The position numbers and the translations under genes were made by a program. Shown in pieces: positions 24,169 to 35,800 of a stretch of 64,000 nucleotides of DNA. Source of the stretch: Entomortierella parvispora (lineage: Eukaryota; Mortierellomycota; Mortierellomycetes; Mortierellales; Mortierellaceae). The notes beneath the pieces are model-generated. The model was not told the DNA's origin and did not search any database. It was given only the letters and a program-made list of their open reading frames with translations. Location: contig OY752140.1 in NCBI GenBank assembly GCA_963573315.1, forward strand, positions 1,550,001 through 1,614,000, given 5' to 3'. The first letter of the stretch is position 1, and every line of letters begins with the position of its first letter.

Positions 24169-24952
24169 GTCTTCTCACTGCAGTAACTACTTCTGACCTC
24201 TTCTTCTTCTCAGTTGTGTGGTTTGTAGTAATCCCATAAATCATTCTTATGCAATTACTTCTCGAGGTGGAAAAGGCATACGTGGCCTTCTTCTCGATCA
24301 CTTTTCTTACAGGCAAAGCCTAATTATTCAGACGGTGGCTTCTCTTTGCATTTCGGAAAAGCCACCGTTGCTGTCAACGTGTGGCATGCGCCAACTAATT
24401 GCCACAAAATGACGCGTAGAAGAATTTATAGAGAAAGGAGGGGTCAGTGTGTGGGTGAGTCCCGACCACACCGCCCCTGTCATCTGTGATGAAGCCATTA
24501 CAATATCCTTCTCCTTCAATGAGGCCAGATCTCTCTTGGGCCAACAACAAAGATCACAAATCGTCCACTGGCCAACTTTGTTGGCGTGCAAACAACTTTC
24601 CAGGCAGCCAATGAGCGCGCAATCTTGCTTGTCAAGAAAGCAGTTTGTTGGTCTTGAAAGGACAATCAGGAATTTAGGTCAATTGGGTTCTGCAAGCTGG
24701 CCCCCGATTGCACCTTTCATTTCCCTGCATCTATCTGTCCTGACAAAGCCAGCAGCAGTCTTTTGTCCGTGTCCACAGATCAAGAGAGCAAACTGGGCCT
24801 GGCCCCTGCTGTTTTCCGGTGCTTAAATACTGAGCTGACTCTGAACAAACTCCAAGTGCTTCACTGGCTTTTACGCTCATCTTCCTTCTATCTTTCCTCT
24901 CCTCGCCTTTTCCATTCTCACACTCGCAACGCCACACGCCACGCACAACACA
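24168..24952 (+). promoter_or_regulatory. Spacer and promoter region of AIFM2-like copy 2
   Basis: 785 bp between the tandem paralogues, with no supported gene. A TTAAATAC element at 24823-24830, roughly 125 bp before the start codon, could be a TATA-like element. It is followed by a C/T-rich leader (about 24870-24925). Confidence 0.35.
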
Positions 24953-26292
24953 ATGTCCCCCTCCTTCACCAAAGTCGTCGTCGTCGGCGGATCCTATGCA
25001 GGAATCAATGTCATCAACAATCTTTTGAGCTCCTCCTCCAAAATTCCAATTCAGATTACCCTTGTTGAGAGGTAAACCCGACTTGTACAAGAAGATGTTT
25101 CAGCCTGCACAAGCTTTAAGATACAGCTTTTTCAACATTGGCATATTGGCTATTGGCTGATCTTTTCTTCTTTGTCACGGTTCAATCTCTCAGAAACGAA
25201 GCTCGCCATCACAGCATGGGTGCCTTCCGTGCTTTGGTCAACGCCGAGTATGGTGACAAGGTCTGGGTTCCTTACACTAGCCTGTTCCCTAAGGGTTCAC
25301 ATCACAAAATCATTCGTGACACCTTGGCCGAGGTCCACGATCACCATGTAGTCCTTTCCTCGGGCGAGTCTGTCCAGTTTGATTACTTGGTTCTTTGCAC
25401 CGGCTCCCGAAACCCAGCTCCTGCCAAGTTTGGTTATGTCGCCTCGACCGCCGATGCTATCGCCATCACGAACAAAGCTCGTGCAGAGCTTACCAAGAGC
25501 AAGTCTGTGCTTATCGTTGGAGGTGGTGCCTGTGGAGTGGAGCTTGCTGGTGAAATCAAGACCGCCTTCCCAGACAAGAAAGTCACTTTGGTCCAGGCTT
25601 CCTCTGGCTTGGTGGATTATCCCGGCTTCTCTCAGGCCTTTGGTACTTCTGCCCGGAAGCACCTTCAGAACTTGGGCGTGGATGTTGTCTTGAATGAGCG
25701 CCCTACCATCGCGGGATTGGATCTTGATCATCCCTTCCAAGTCGCGCCCGTCACCATCCGCACCAAAGGCGGCAAGACCATCGAGTCCGACATTCAGTTC
25801 TTGTCTGTTGGTATTGTCGTCGACACCTCCTACATCTCAACCCTCAAGCCCGTCGGCGTCGCCAACTTTGACTCCAAATCTTTGGTCGTTGCTGGCCGCA
25901 ATGTTCTCAAGATTAGAGAAACCATGCAACTGGCCGATCCCCACTTCCCCCATATCTTTGCCGTGGGTGACTGCACCAATTTTTCAGAGGTCTCAATGGC
26001 AGCTGCCTGCAAATTCACTGGCTCCACGGCAGCCAAAAACTTGTTGCAATTGATCAATCTCTCCTCTACCAACTCGCCCTCGATCGAAGAGGTCAAGGCC
26101 GCAGAAAAGAAGGCCAAGCTCGGAAAGGGCTCCATGCCCTCGGGCATGATGTTGCTGGCCACTGGTCCTACTACCGGTGTTTCGTCCTTGCCACTTTTTG
26201 GTACTCGATTCGGTAACTTTTTCGCAAAGATGTTGAAGTCCAAGGATCTCATGATCGGCGGTGTGTTTTCGGACATGAGGATCACCAAGTAA
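24953..26292 (+). CDS. AIFM2/FSP1-like FAD-dependent oxidoreductase, copy 2
   Basis: Two exons, 24953-25071 and 25194-26292, give 405 residues, clearly homologous to the upstream copy along the whole length. Motifs: VVVVGGSYAGI (FAD Rossmann), YLVLCTGS, VLIVGGGACGVELAGE (NAD(P)H Rossmann), SGLVDYPGFSQAF, and FAVGDCTN (distal FAD motif). It lacks the QADRTIILKN-type insertion of copy 1 and has its own C-terminal ending (GGVFSDMRITK). Codon choice looks more biased toward C-ending codons than in copy 1, which may reflect higher expression (by eye, not computed). The role is inferred as NAD(P)H-quinone oxidoreductase; the exact acceptor is unknown. Confidence 0.9.
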
Positions 26293-26432
26293 AAAATGGA
26301 CGACGATCGTTATTTCTTCATTTATTCAAGCAGGGTCATTCAATGGCCTGCCATCTCCACTCTTTTAAGCATATCTATCACATCTGAAAAGTCTCTCTTT
26401 GTTCAAGTTCCATACCATCCGTAGTCAACGTT

Positions 26433-26438
26433 AATAAA
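26433..26438 (+). promoter_or_regulatory. Poly(A) signal AATAAA of AIFM2-like copy 2
   Basis: AATAAA 141 nt after the stop codon, in the 360-bp convergent spacer with RPS23. Confidence 0.45.
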
Positions 26439-26576
26439 CACTTGTCGAGATCTAAACATCAGTATCGCTTCAAATTCGTGAATGGCGCCCGATCACTCTT
26501 CAGCACCAAACATCTCGTTGTAAATGTATCAAAGGAATAAAAAAAAAATAGGATCACCGCAAGTTTTTGATATCGA

Positions 26577-26582
26577 TTTATT
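26577..26582 (-). promoter_or_regulatory. Poly(A) signal AATAAA of RPS23
   Basis: AATAAA on the minus strand, 71 nt downstream of the RPS23 stop codon, facing the convergent AIFM2-like gene. Confidence 0.55.
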
Positions 26583-26652
26583 GTTCTCTTTCGTTCTCCA
26601 TGCTATGGGAGTGCAAGGTAAAACAGAAAAAAAAATACACATCCACCCTAAT

Positions 26653-28052
<1,400 letters not shown>

Positions 28053-28307
28053 GATTAGAGATGATTTTTGAAGAGGGAGAACAGCCGCCCAGGCGCGGCG
28101 CCGCCTTTAATTCCTTCAGAAATCAAATCATCACGTGATGTTCTGATCTGTGAGGTGCTGTGCCCACAAAAGTGCGGACATCCTCTCCTCTTCTTGCCCA
28201 TCAATCCCCAACCCACCCTACCATCACCTAGACTGAAAAGCTGGCTGCCTTCTTGGACTTCAACCCGTCTGCTCGGTCAACCTTCATCATTTCTGCGACG
28301 ACAGCTG
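28053..28307. promoter_or_regulatory. Shared divergent promoter of RPS23 and the BRF-like gene
   Basis: 255 bp between the inferred RPS23 start and the chosen start of the TFIIB-like gene. It contains GCGCGGCGCC at about 28091, a short C/G-rich palindrome-like block. Core promoters of a ribosomal protein gene and of a possible Pol III factor appear to share it. Confidence 0.45.
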
Positions 28308-30455
28308 ATGCCTGCATCGAGCGCTCCAACGACCGAAATCTCGCCTCACGCCACCAACTCGAATTTCAATGCCATCCATGTCCCCGCCAAAGTGTCTGTC
28401 ATGAAGCCCAGTCGAGCCTGCCAAAACTGTGGTGGATATAGCTACGAGGAACAAGATGGAGGACTTGTCTGCACAGGCTGTGGTATGATCCTGGATGGGG
28501 GTGTGCTCGTACATACACCCGACCAAGGAGGATTTACACATGTGGACGCTGCAGGACGGGATCGAAATGCCAACCGACGACAGTTGGCTCAAATTGCTTT
28601 CAGTGGTGTCGCAAAAGGTCTTGAGGTCGCCAGGGTGGCTCGTTTTCAACGGACACTCGAGGTAGAGAGCCTTCTTCGCTCTATCGCCTTCTCTGTCGGA
28701 CTTGGAGAGAACGACGTCAAGCGTGCTCTCTATCTGTGGGGGCATCTTCCTGTGCCCATGCCTAGCGGAAAAGAGCGGAGGGTGACTCGAAGGGCACTGG
28801 CCTGCCTCTATCTATGCTCTAAGGAATCAAAAAAGGGCGTTACTCTTGCCGAAATAGCCATGCGTCTTTCGATCCACCCGTACAAACTTGGCGCCGACTA
28901 CAAAATGATCAAAGCTGAGCTGGCCGACAAAGGAGTCATCGATTACTCTCACCCTTGCTTTAATACAGAAGACGACGTCTGGGTCCTTTCGGAAAGAATT
29001 ATGACCATTGGCTCTGCAGATTCCATCCAGAGAGGCGATTTGGATCAATTAACGCCGGAACTGAAGGAGGCATTTGGCATCAATGCTGTGGACCGAGCCA
29101 ATCGTCTGCGCAAGATACGGGCTTCTTCCCACAAGTGTCTGAAGATTGCCATTGATGCCGGCATTGCTACCGGTCGCCGAGCACAGGCAGTGGTGGCAGC
29201 ATGTCTGATAGTGGCTGTGGAGATTCAGCTCCAGCTCACCGAGAGTCCTCAGTGTCTAGTAGGCTTTGTGGGTCAATTGTTCAACACCCCTGAGAGTACC
29301 ATCACTCTCCGATACAGAGAGGTGCGGAACTGCATGTTGTCATGGGCCCGTCGCCTCCCATTTATCCCAAAGTCAAAACAGATAACAGGATCCCGGCTTG
29401 TCTACTACCTCGAGGACGTCTTGCAGCACTTTGGACATTTAGATGAGCTTAACAGGAGTCTCTGGGAAATGCTTGACAACATGAAGAGTGACGATTCGGA
29501 TCCAGAGGATGGCGTCGAGCTGTATGAGGACAACGAGAAAGTTCCAGTTTCGAGCAGTTCTCTTCCTGATGGAAACCCTGACGCAAAGGACAGCAGCTCC
29601 GCAGGAGTAAATGGATCCGGTGATCTGACCGTCAAGGATGACTCCCCGCATGACAAGAGCCCCAACGTTACAGCTGTCGATGGATATCTTCGACCCATCT
29701 ACCCACCTTCTTTCGAGGCCAATCAAAAGCGGCGTTATAACCAGGCAAATCTGATTATGGTTGCAAAGGAACAGCTACCCAGCAACAAGACGCGATTCTG
29801 TGATCAATGGCGTTTGCATTGGATCAAACTCTTGTTGAAGCAAGGAACAAGGACAGAGCAAGAAATTATATCCGCCTCTGACGCGGATCTGGTCAGATGG
29901 TGTACACAATACGAGATGGAAGTGTCAGGAGTTACCCGACCCAGGCCATCGCAGCAGGAGCTGGACTCTTGTGAACTTTCGGATCGAGATCTTCCAGAGG
30001 AAGAACTTGGACTTTATTTACGAAACGAGGAAGAGAGAAAGACGCTGTGGCGAGTTATTGGTCCGGATTTCCTTGAGTCTGAGAAGCGCTCCAAAGAAAA
30101 CAAAGAAAAGCAAGCAGCCGCCCTGGAGCGTAAGAATCGACGAAAGCGCGCGACCTTGAGACAATCCACCACGGACCAACATAAGCACAAGAAGGTACGA
30201 TCATCGAAGCTCTGCTGGGATGCGCTTTCGGATTCAGAGGACAAAGGGGAGAAGAACACCGCTGTCCTGTCGACTGCGCCTATCGCTTCGCCGGAAGACA
30301 TTGTGGGGGATGTGGGGGATGCAGTGGATGACGGTCGGATTGACCCTATGTATCAGCAGATTAATTACGTTGTCGACCACGACTACGGGTACGGATATGG
30401 ATACGAGTATGACCATGGGGAAGAGGAGGAGGATGACTACTGCTCAGACTATTGA
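28308..30455 (+). CDS. TFIIB-related factor, divergent BRF (BRF2-like)
   Basis: A single exon of 715 residues. The N-terminus has a TFIIB zinc ribbon (C38-x2-C41 ... C55-x2-C58, CQNCGG and CTGCGM). It is followed by two cyclin-like repeats (~residues 100-215 and ~260-370; GRRAQAVVAACLIVA is the second-repeat signature), then a disordered acidic tail. A DRDLPEEELGLYLRNEEERK block near 29990-30045 resembles the conserved C-terminal TBP/Bdp1-binding homology block of Brf proteins, and the tail after it is Lys-rich then acidic with GYGYGYEYD. Such factors recruit RNA polymerase III. The cyclin repeats match neither canonical TFIIB nor Brf1 closely, and the overall plan recalls vertebrate BRF2. 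The start could also be 28401 (MKPSRACQNC); the frame is open to 28068 but low complexity. Confidence 0.8.
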   Translation: MPASSAPTTEISPHATNSNFNAIHVPAKVSVMKPSRACQNCGGYSYEEQDGGLVCTGCGMILDGGVLVHTPDQGGFTHVDAAGRDRNANRRQLAQIAFSGVAKGLEVARVARFQRTLEVESLLRSIAFSVGLGENDVKRALYLWGHLPVPMPSGKERRVTRRALACLYLCSKESKKGVTLAEIAMRLSIHPYKLGADYKMIKAELADKGVIDYSHPCFNTEDDVWVLSERIMTIGSADSIQRGDLDQLTPELKEAFGINAVDRANRLRKIRASSHKCLKIAIDAGIATGRRAQAVVAACLIVAVEIQLQLTESPQCLVGFVGQLFNTPESTITLRYREVRNCMLSWARRLPFIPKSKQITGSRLVYYLEDVLQHFGHLDELNRSLWEMLDNMKSDDSDPEDGVELYEDNEKVPVSSSSLPDGNPDAKDSSSAGVNGSGDLTVKDDSPHDKSPNVTAVDGYLRPIYPPSFEANQKRRYNQANLIMVAKEQLPSNKTRFCDQWRLHWIKLLLKQGTRTEQEIISASDADLVRWCTQYEMEVSGVTRPRPSQQELDSCELSDRDLPEEELGLYLRNEEERKTLWRVIGPDFLESEKRSKENKEKQAAALERKNRRKRATLRQSTTDQHKHKKVRSSKLCWDALSDSEDKGEKNTAVLSTAPIASPEDIVGDVGDAVDDGRIDPMYQQINYVVDHDYGYGYGYEYDHGEEEEDDYCSDY

Positions 30456-30963
30456 GAAACTCGTTCTTGGCGTTACTGTTTTTCTCGCTGGATTGTATAT
30501 ATAATAAATCACTCGCTTGCCAAGCACCACTTTTGTCTTTCCATGTTTTGCTAGGTCGCTGTGTCACCATCGCAAAGGTCGCCGAAAAGCGGCCATGATC
30601 GGCCCACGGTCTTCTCTTCACGTGCTGCAAGTGCTCTCACGTCTCACGCCCATGCATTAAGGCCGCTGGGTCGGCTGCTGACTTTTTTGACCTCTCTGTC
30701 CTCCGTTCGTACCTTTATTCTCTTTCTTTTCCTCCCTTTCCTTCCTTCTTCGTCTTTTCAACCTCTCTGCACCCGGGAGGTCGTTGTGCTCATTCATCCG
30801 ACTTTTTGCCTCATCGCATTTGTTCCAGTCTGTCCGCATCTCTTCATTCCTTTTTGTCCAATTCCAGGGTCCGAACCCCATCCGACTTTTCTTCATTTGC
30901 CTTCCCCACATCTCCTTCCCATAAGAACAGAAAAGAATATACAGTATACCTCCCAATACGGTC
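30456..30963 (+). promoter_or_regulatory. Promoter and pyrimidine-rich leader of the thioesterase-like gene
   Basis: 508 bp. The first part holds the 3' UTR of the BRF-like gene (AATAAA at 30503). From about 30680 to 30910 the sense strand is C/T-rich (TTCTCTTTCTTTTCC-like runs), ending near the start codon of the next gene. Confidence 0.45.
30503..30508 (+). promoter_or_regulatory. Poly(A) signal AATAAA of the BRF-like gene
   Basis: AATAAA in a TATATATAATAAATC context, 48 nt after the stop codon. Confidence 0.6.
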
Positions 30964-32600
30964 ATGACAAACACACAGTCCAAACTGGCCCTATACAAAA
31001 CGCTGATCCCAGCAAAGACCATCAATGGGCTCAAGCTTCAGCTTCAGCGGACTCTTTTGATCGGTCTCTCCTTACTCAAAACCCACCGACGCAAGGCCAT
31101 CCTCCTCTCCTTGGGCCCGTCCACGATCCTCAAGTTGATTACCGTGATCTTGCCTATTATCAAGATCTTGCCTCCAACAATCAAGGCCATCCGAGCATTA
31201 AGTTATTTCAGCGGCAGCGGCAGCAATAGCAGTCGTAACGCCAGTCGTGCAGGAGGCAACAATGGGGTTAATGCAGGAGCGGGGGCTTCAGGATCGATGA
31301 TCGACGGCGTAGGATTGAGCATGGATGAACTATGCGAGATCGCTTGGACTCCAGCAGAAGAGATGTATTGGGAGCGCGTCAATGCCATGGTCACTCGATT
31401 TGGATTGTGCAAGACTTTGGGAATCACCCTGGCGGGAGTCAAACCTGGACGGGTCGAGGTCATCATGCCATTCAGAGCCGAAGTTTCGGGTGAAGGAGGC
31501 GCTTTTCATGGTAGGGCGAAGATCAATAGTCTGTCTTTCCTCTGTGTCTTGTAAACAGGATTGCGGCGCGTCATGTTAACCGATAGACCCTGCTCCTTTT
31601 TTCCCGGCTTGTGATCCATATAGCAAGCTTGCTGCCAACATTGGTGGCCTTGACAAGTCAATTGACAGGACTGACGCTTTTGCCCCGCCATTTCACACTC
31701 AAGCCTATCGACTTTAAATGCAACATACTCTCGGACTGTGACGAATCCACATATCTCTTGGTCGCTCGAGGCGCGGTCGTGGTCCGGGGTGATCATAGTA
31801 TCACGGTCAAGATTGAGGTTTTGAAAGCAAGCGGACTTGTCCCAGGATCGACCAAAGTGATATCACCGTCGGCTAGTGTTGGACCATCCTTCTTTTCATG
31901 GAAGAGCTGGGTCGGGAGCACTTCTACCACGTCTACAGCGGTGACCAGCACCAGCAACAGTAATGCCGCGGATATTCTTGTGCCCGGAACAGGGATTGAG
32001 AGGAGTCAATTGATCGTCTGTGCTTCAGGAATGCAGACCAGTGTGATTGTTCGTGCAGGCACGGACCCGTTCGGAGAGGAGGAGAGGGAGATGAGCCGAT
32101 TGAGACGGGAGCGGGAACTGAGATTGAGGTCCTCGGCTTCGTCCTCGTCAGCATCATTAGGAGCTGTACCCTCTGCTCGCCAATCATATGAGCATGAAGG
32201 GGATGCCATTGTTCTAGGAGACAGTTTCCAAAACACGCCTTTGTCCTCGAATTTGGTCCGACCTCTATCATCAAGACCTCTTTCTCCAACATCGCCAACG
32301 CCAACATCAACTACAGCAACCGCAACACTGGCAGCCTCTTCTTCATTAGGATCCGATGTACCAGCAGTCTCTCGCACTTTGAATGACTCAATGTATGAGA
32401 TGATTTCTCCTTCTGCTGTGTCATCAGTATTGAACGAGCACAAGGCATCGAATGACCATCACTCCACGACATCAGCAACGACTTTGGCAACGATATCGAG
32501 CCTCTCTTATGCCTCAGCAGTTCGTTATGGTGTTGAACATGAGGCTCACGAGCATCCATTGTATGAAGAGACTAGCGATACCGAAGCATGGCAACGATAA
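30964..32600 (+). CDS. Hotdog-fold (4HBT-type) thioesterase-like protein
   Basis: Two exons, 30964-31510 and 31624-32600, give 507 residues. Residues ~1-75 are hydrophobic and basic (LQRTLLIGLSLLKTHRRKAILLSLG), suggesting a membrane anchor or mitochondrial targeting. A Ser/Gly/Asn linker follows. Residues ~115-280 form a PaaI/4HBT-like hotdog domain: CKTLGITLAGVKPGRVEVIMPFRAEVSGEGGAFHAS, joined at the splice site to LLPTLVALTSQLTGL, then TLKPIDFKCNIL and YLLVARGAVVVRGDHSITVKIEVL. A long Ser/Thr-rich disordered tail follows, with a charged EEEREMSRLRRERELRLR segment. Hotdog proteins often hydrolyse acyl-CoA; the catalytic residues are not obvious here, so activity is uncertain. Convergent with the PH-domain gene. 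Confidence 0.75.
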
Positions 32601-32849
32601 AAAACAAATGAAATATAATTGGGCCCATTATGACCTAGCCTCTTTACACTTTTGAAAAGTTTGACTGTTATTAAAAGAAGTGCGATTCGTTCCCTACGAA
32701 AAGACTGGGGACAGATGCGGATATTATATAGAGTAAGAAGATGTGACTAATTTGTTGGAAAATAAATAAAAGAGAGAGAAAGGGTATCAAGGGTTGAACA
32801 AAGGAAGTAAAAATAAAAGAAGTAAAGCAGCGGGATGGATGCGGGGATT

Positions 32850-35800
32850 TTAAGCGGAAATGTCAGTAGCTCGAGTCGGCTGCGGTTCTTGAAGGTCAAT
32901 AATGTCCTTCTTCTCCTTTTCTTCAGTCTCCGAAACGCTGTCTAGAGTTTCAAGCGCCAGTGCCTCCTTTGCTTTGGTGTCTCGAACGGTGGTCATCGTA
33001 GTCGAGTCCTGAATGGACTCTTCATGTTCTTCCAAGACAAGTTCGAAATCCATGACCTTTCGCTCAGCCTCTGGGCCGACTTCTTTGTCGTTCAGATCAG
33101 CCGTCTCTGTTTTCACCTGCTTAGCCTCTTTCACAACTTGATCTTCGTCGCTGGGCGGAGGGGAAGGTGGAAGCGGTACCAGCATTGCTACGTCCACGAC
33201 CTGATCTTCTTCCTCCTCCTCCTCCTCCTCTTCTTCTTCAACCAATACTTCAGTCGATTTCACTAATTCCTCTGCAGCTACCGATCCCGGAATGGGGGGC
33301 AAGGCTGAAGTAGGTGGAGAAGGGACGCAGGCAGCCGCTCCTGGAGGAAGTGGGGCCAAACACGATAGTCGAGAAGAAAGACTCGAGTCCCGAGCAGAAC
33401 CATGATTCTTCCTGGGAGTCGGTCCTCCAAGAGACGCCGTCGTAATCCCGGCCGCAAAAGACCCCAAAGAGGATTGAGATGACATGGAGGAGGTTGAAGT
33501 CGAATGTCTGTGTTGCGAAGGTTGACGGCTGTGATGAACTTGATGTGTAGACGTTGGACGACTTGAGCTAGGACTGGTCGTGACCGAGTTTGCGCTCGAG
33601 ATTGAGAGGGCAGAGCTGGTGGTGGTGGCCTCCACAGGAATATCGGGTTGCTGAGTAGACGGAGGCGCGGGCAACACCAGGCGACTGTTGAGAGGTAATG
33701 AGAGGTGTTTGCTCATCATCAAACTGGTCCTGGAAGGGTTCATGGGTGGGGATGCTGGGGCCGAATCTTGACCAGAGTTTGAACCCGACTGAGTGGCGAC
33801 TGCGCCCAACCTGGGCGATGGCGTGGTCGCGCCGTTGGCCCGGACAGAGAACTGGGTATCATGGGCCATCGACATCAGAGCTGACTCTTGGGAATGGCAA
33901 CGCGTTCGAGGATTAGAACTAGAGGGCCTGTGCGCGTTTAAGATCTCGGGGTCATGGTGTCGGGGTACAATCTGAATACGACGACCGGAGCCACTGGAGA
34001 GTGAGTGGGTCAAAGAGGCTCGGGCGTTGGGCGACCCCGACCCGGGCCCTCCCTGAGAAGGCAAGTCGGGTAAAGGCAGCGTGGGAGCAGGGGACAAAGG
34101 CCGGTCGGGCTGGGAAGTAATATAGTCGGGCATGGCATATGACCTGGATGAACTTCTCAAAGAGGCTGCCGATTCACCGGGGTTGCCGAGACTCACATGC
34201 CGCGTTCGGACAGCCAAATCCCGATTGTGGCGAATGCTTGTGATCCTGGATAGAGCTCCTTCTGACACGTCCATGTTGTCCTCAGGTGTCGGAGTCAAAG
34301 GCCGTGCATGGGGGGATGCAGCAACAGCAATACCATTCTGCGAAGGCAACACTTGGGTTGAGTGTCGGACAGAGACACTCATGGGTCTGTGGACACTTCT
34401 GGGGGGAGGAGCGATGACGAGCGAGTTTCTTGGACTGGACCTGTTCACCTGACTGGGGCTCATTGGCCTCGACACGGGGCTTAACGGTCTTGAGGGGCTG
34501 CCCATCATCCTCTGCGAACTTCGACGCGGCAGAGTGGTCGTTCCAGAGTCCGGTCGATCGGATGCCAAAGAAGTGCGACGGCTATAAAGACCACCTCCGC
34601 TTAGGCTGCCGTTTCCGGTGCTGTTTGTGCGACTGACAGCGGTGTCATTGTCGTAGCTGTAGCCGCCGTCGTGGTCGTCATACATGTCAATAACAGAGCT
34701 GCGCCTGCCATAGACATGTGCTGTGTTTGCATTTGATGGCATGGTTGAGCGATGTCTCTCATCATATGGGGAGGCGTCTGCGCGTTCCATTACAGTGCTG
34801 AAGCTCGCATAGTCTGATGTTGGATGAACCGTTGCAATGGTGGCGCTGTTTGTCCGTCTGCGCGCACCCTGTGTTTGCTCTTGGTCATATTCTTGCGGGC
34901 TCGATCCAGGAATAGGCGTCGGCGGCTTTGAGATCATAGCCCGCGGAGGTGGGCTCAGACTTGGATTGGTCATCGATGACGGCGACGGATAAAGATCTGC
35001 ATAAAACTGCGAGGGATGAGGCGGCCGTGGAGGTGGCGAAGACGACCTAGGGGCCAAGGAGGCCAAGTCAGACGTCGACGCAGGCGAATATGGCCGAAGA
35101 AGGTCTGCTGCAGCATTGGAGAGATCGTCCCCTGGTTGTCGTGACGAGTCAATCTGCCGATTCCGATATTGGAGGACTGTGCCCTTGAGGGCTCGAAGCC
35201 AAACGGCCATTTCCGCCGCTGTGTCCGCGAGCACGAACCATTCCTTCTCGTTCGGACTCGTGATTTGGAGACAGTACCTCTTGCCTGAGAATATGTCCGT
35301 GACACACACGATCGTCTCTGCTGTCAACGGCAGTGACTCTAGAAGCGGATGCTGTGGGTCTGCAGACTTGAAGCAATGCAGCGCCTTGTGGGTAAGGACA
35401 AAGTACCGCCGCTTCCACTGCTTGCGCGAAAAAAAGGTCCTGGATGAGAACTTTGTCAGGTATCCCGCGTTGGCGGCCGAGCGCTCAAAGTTTCGCACGC
35501 GAAGCTGAAGCGGCACTTTGGTTCCAGACTCTGTGCCAGACTTGTTGCTTGCGTTGCTGAGTGTCGGCGCCGAGGATTGCCTTGATCCCATGGAGCCCTG
35601 TCTGCTAGGTTGGGCCGGACTATGTTCCGTGCCACCGTTTCCATGTGGGTAGGTGCCCAGGGGTGAAGGCAAAGAGCTGGCTTTACTCATCTGCCGTGGC
35701 CTCTGTGGCTGCCGAGACTGGCTGGTAATGGATGAATTGTCGTCGTCTGTGGTCAGAGGACTCATGGTCGAGCTAGTGGAATAGAAGGAATCCGTGGTTC

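Noticed and set aside
30561-31229. A plus-strand frame of 222 codons overlapping thioesterase exon 1
   Set aside because: It reads a C/T-rich leader and then the thioesterase exon in another frame; no domain, and the hotdog frame is clearly real.
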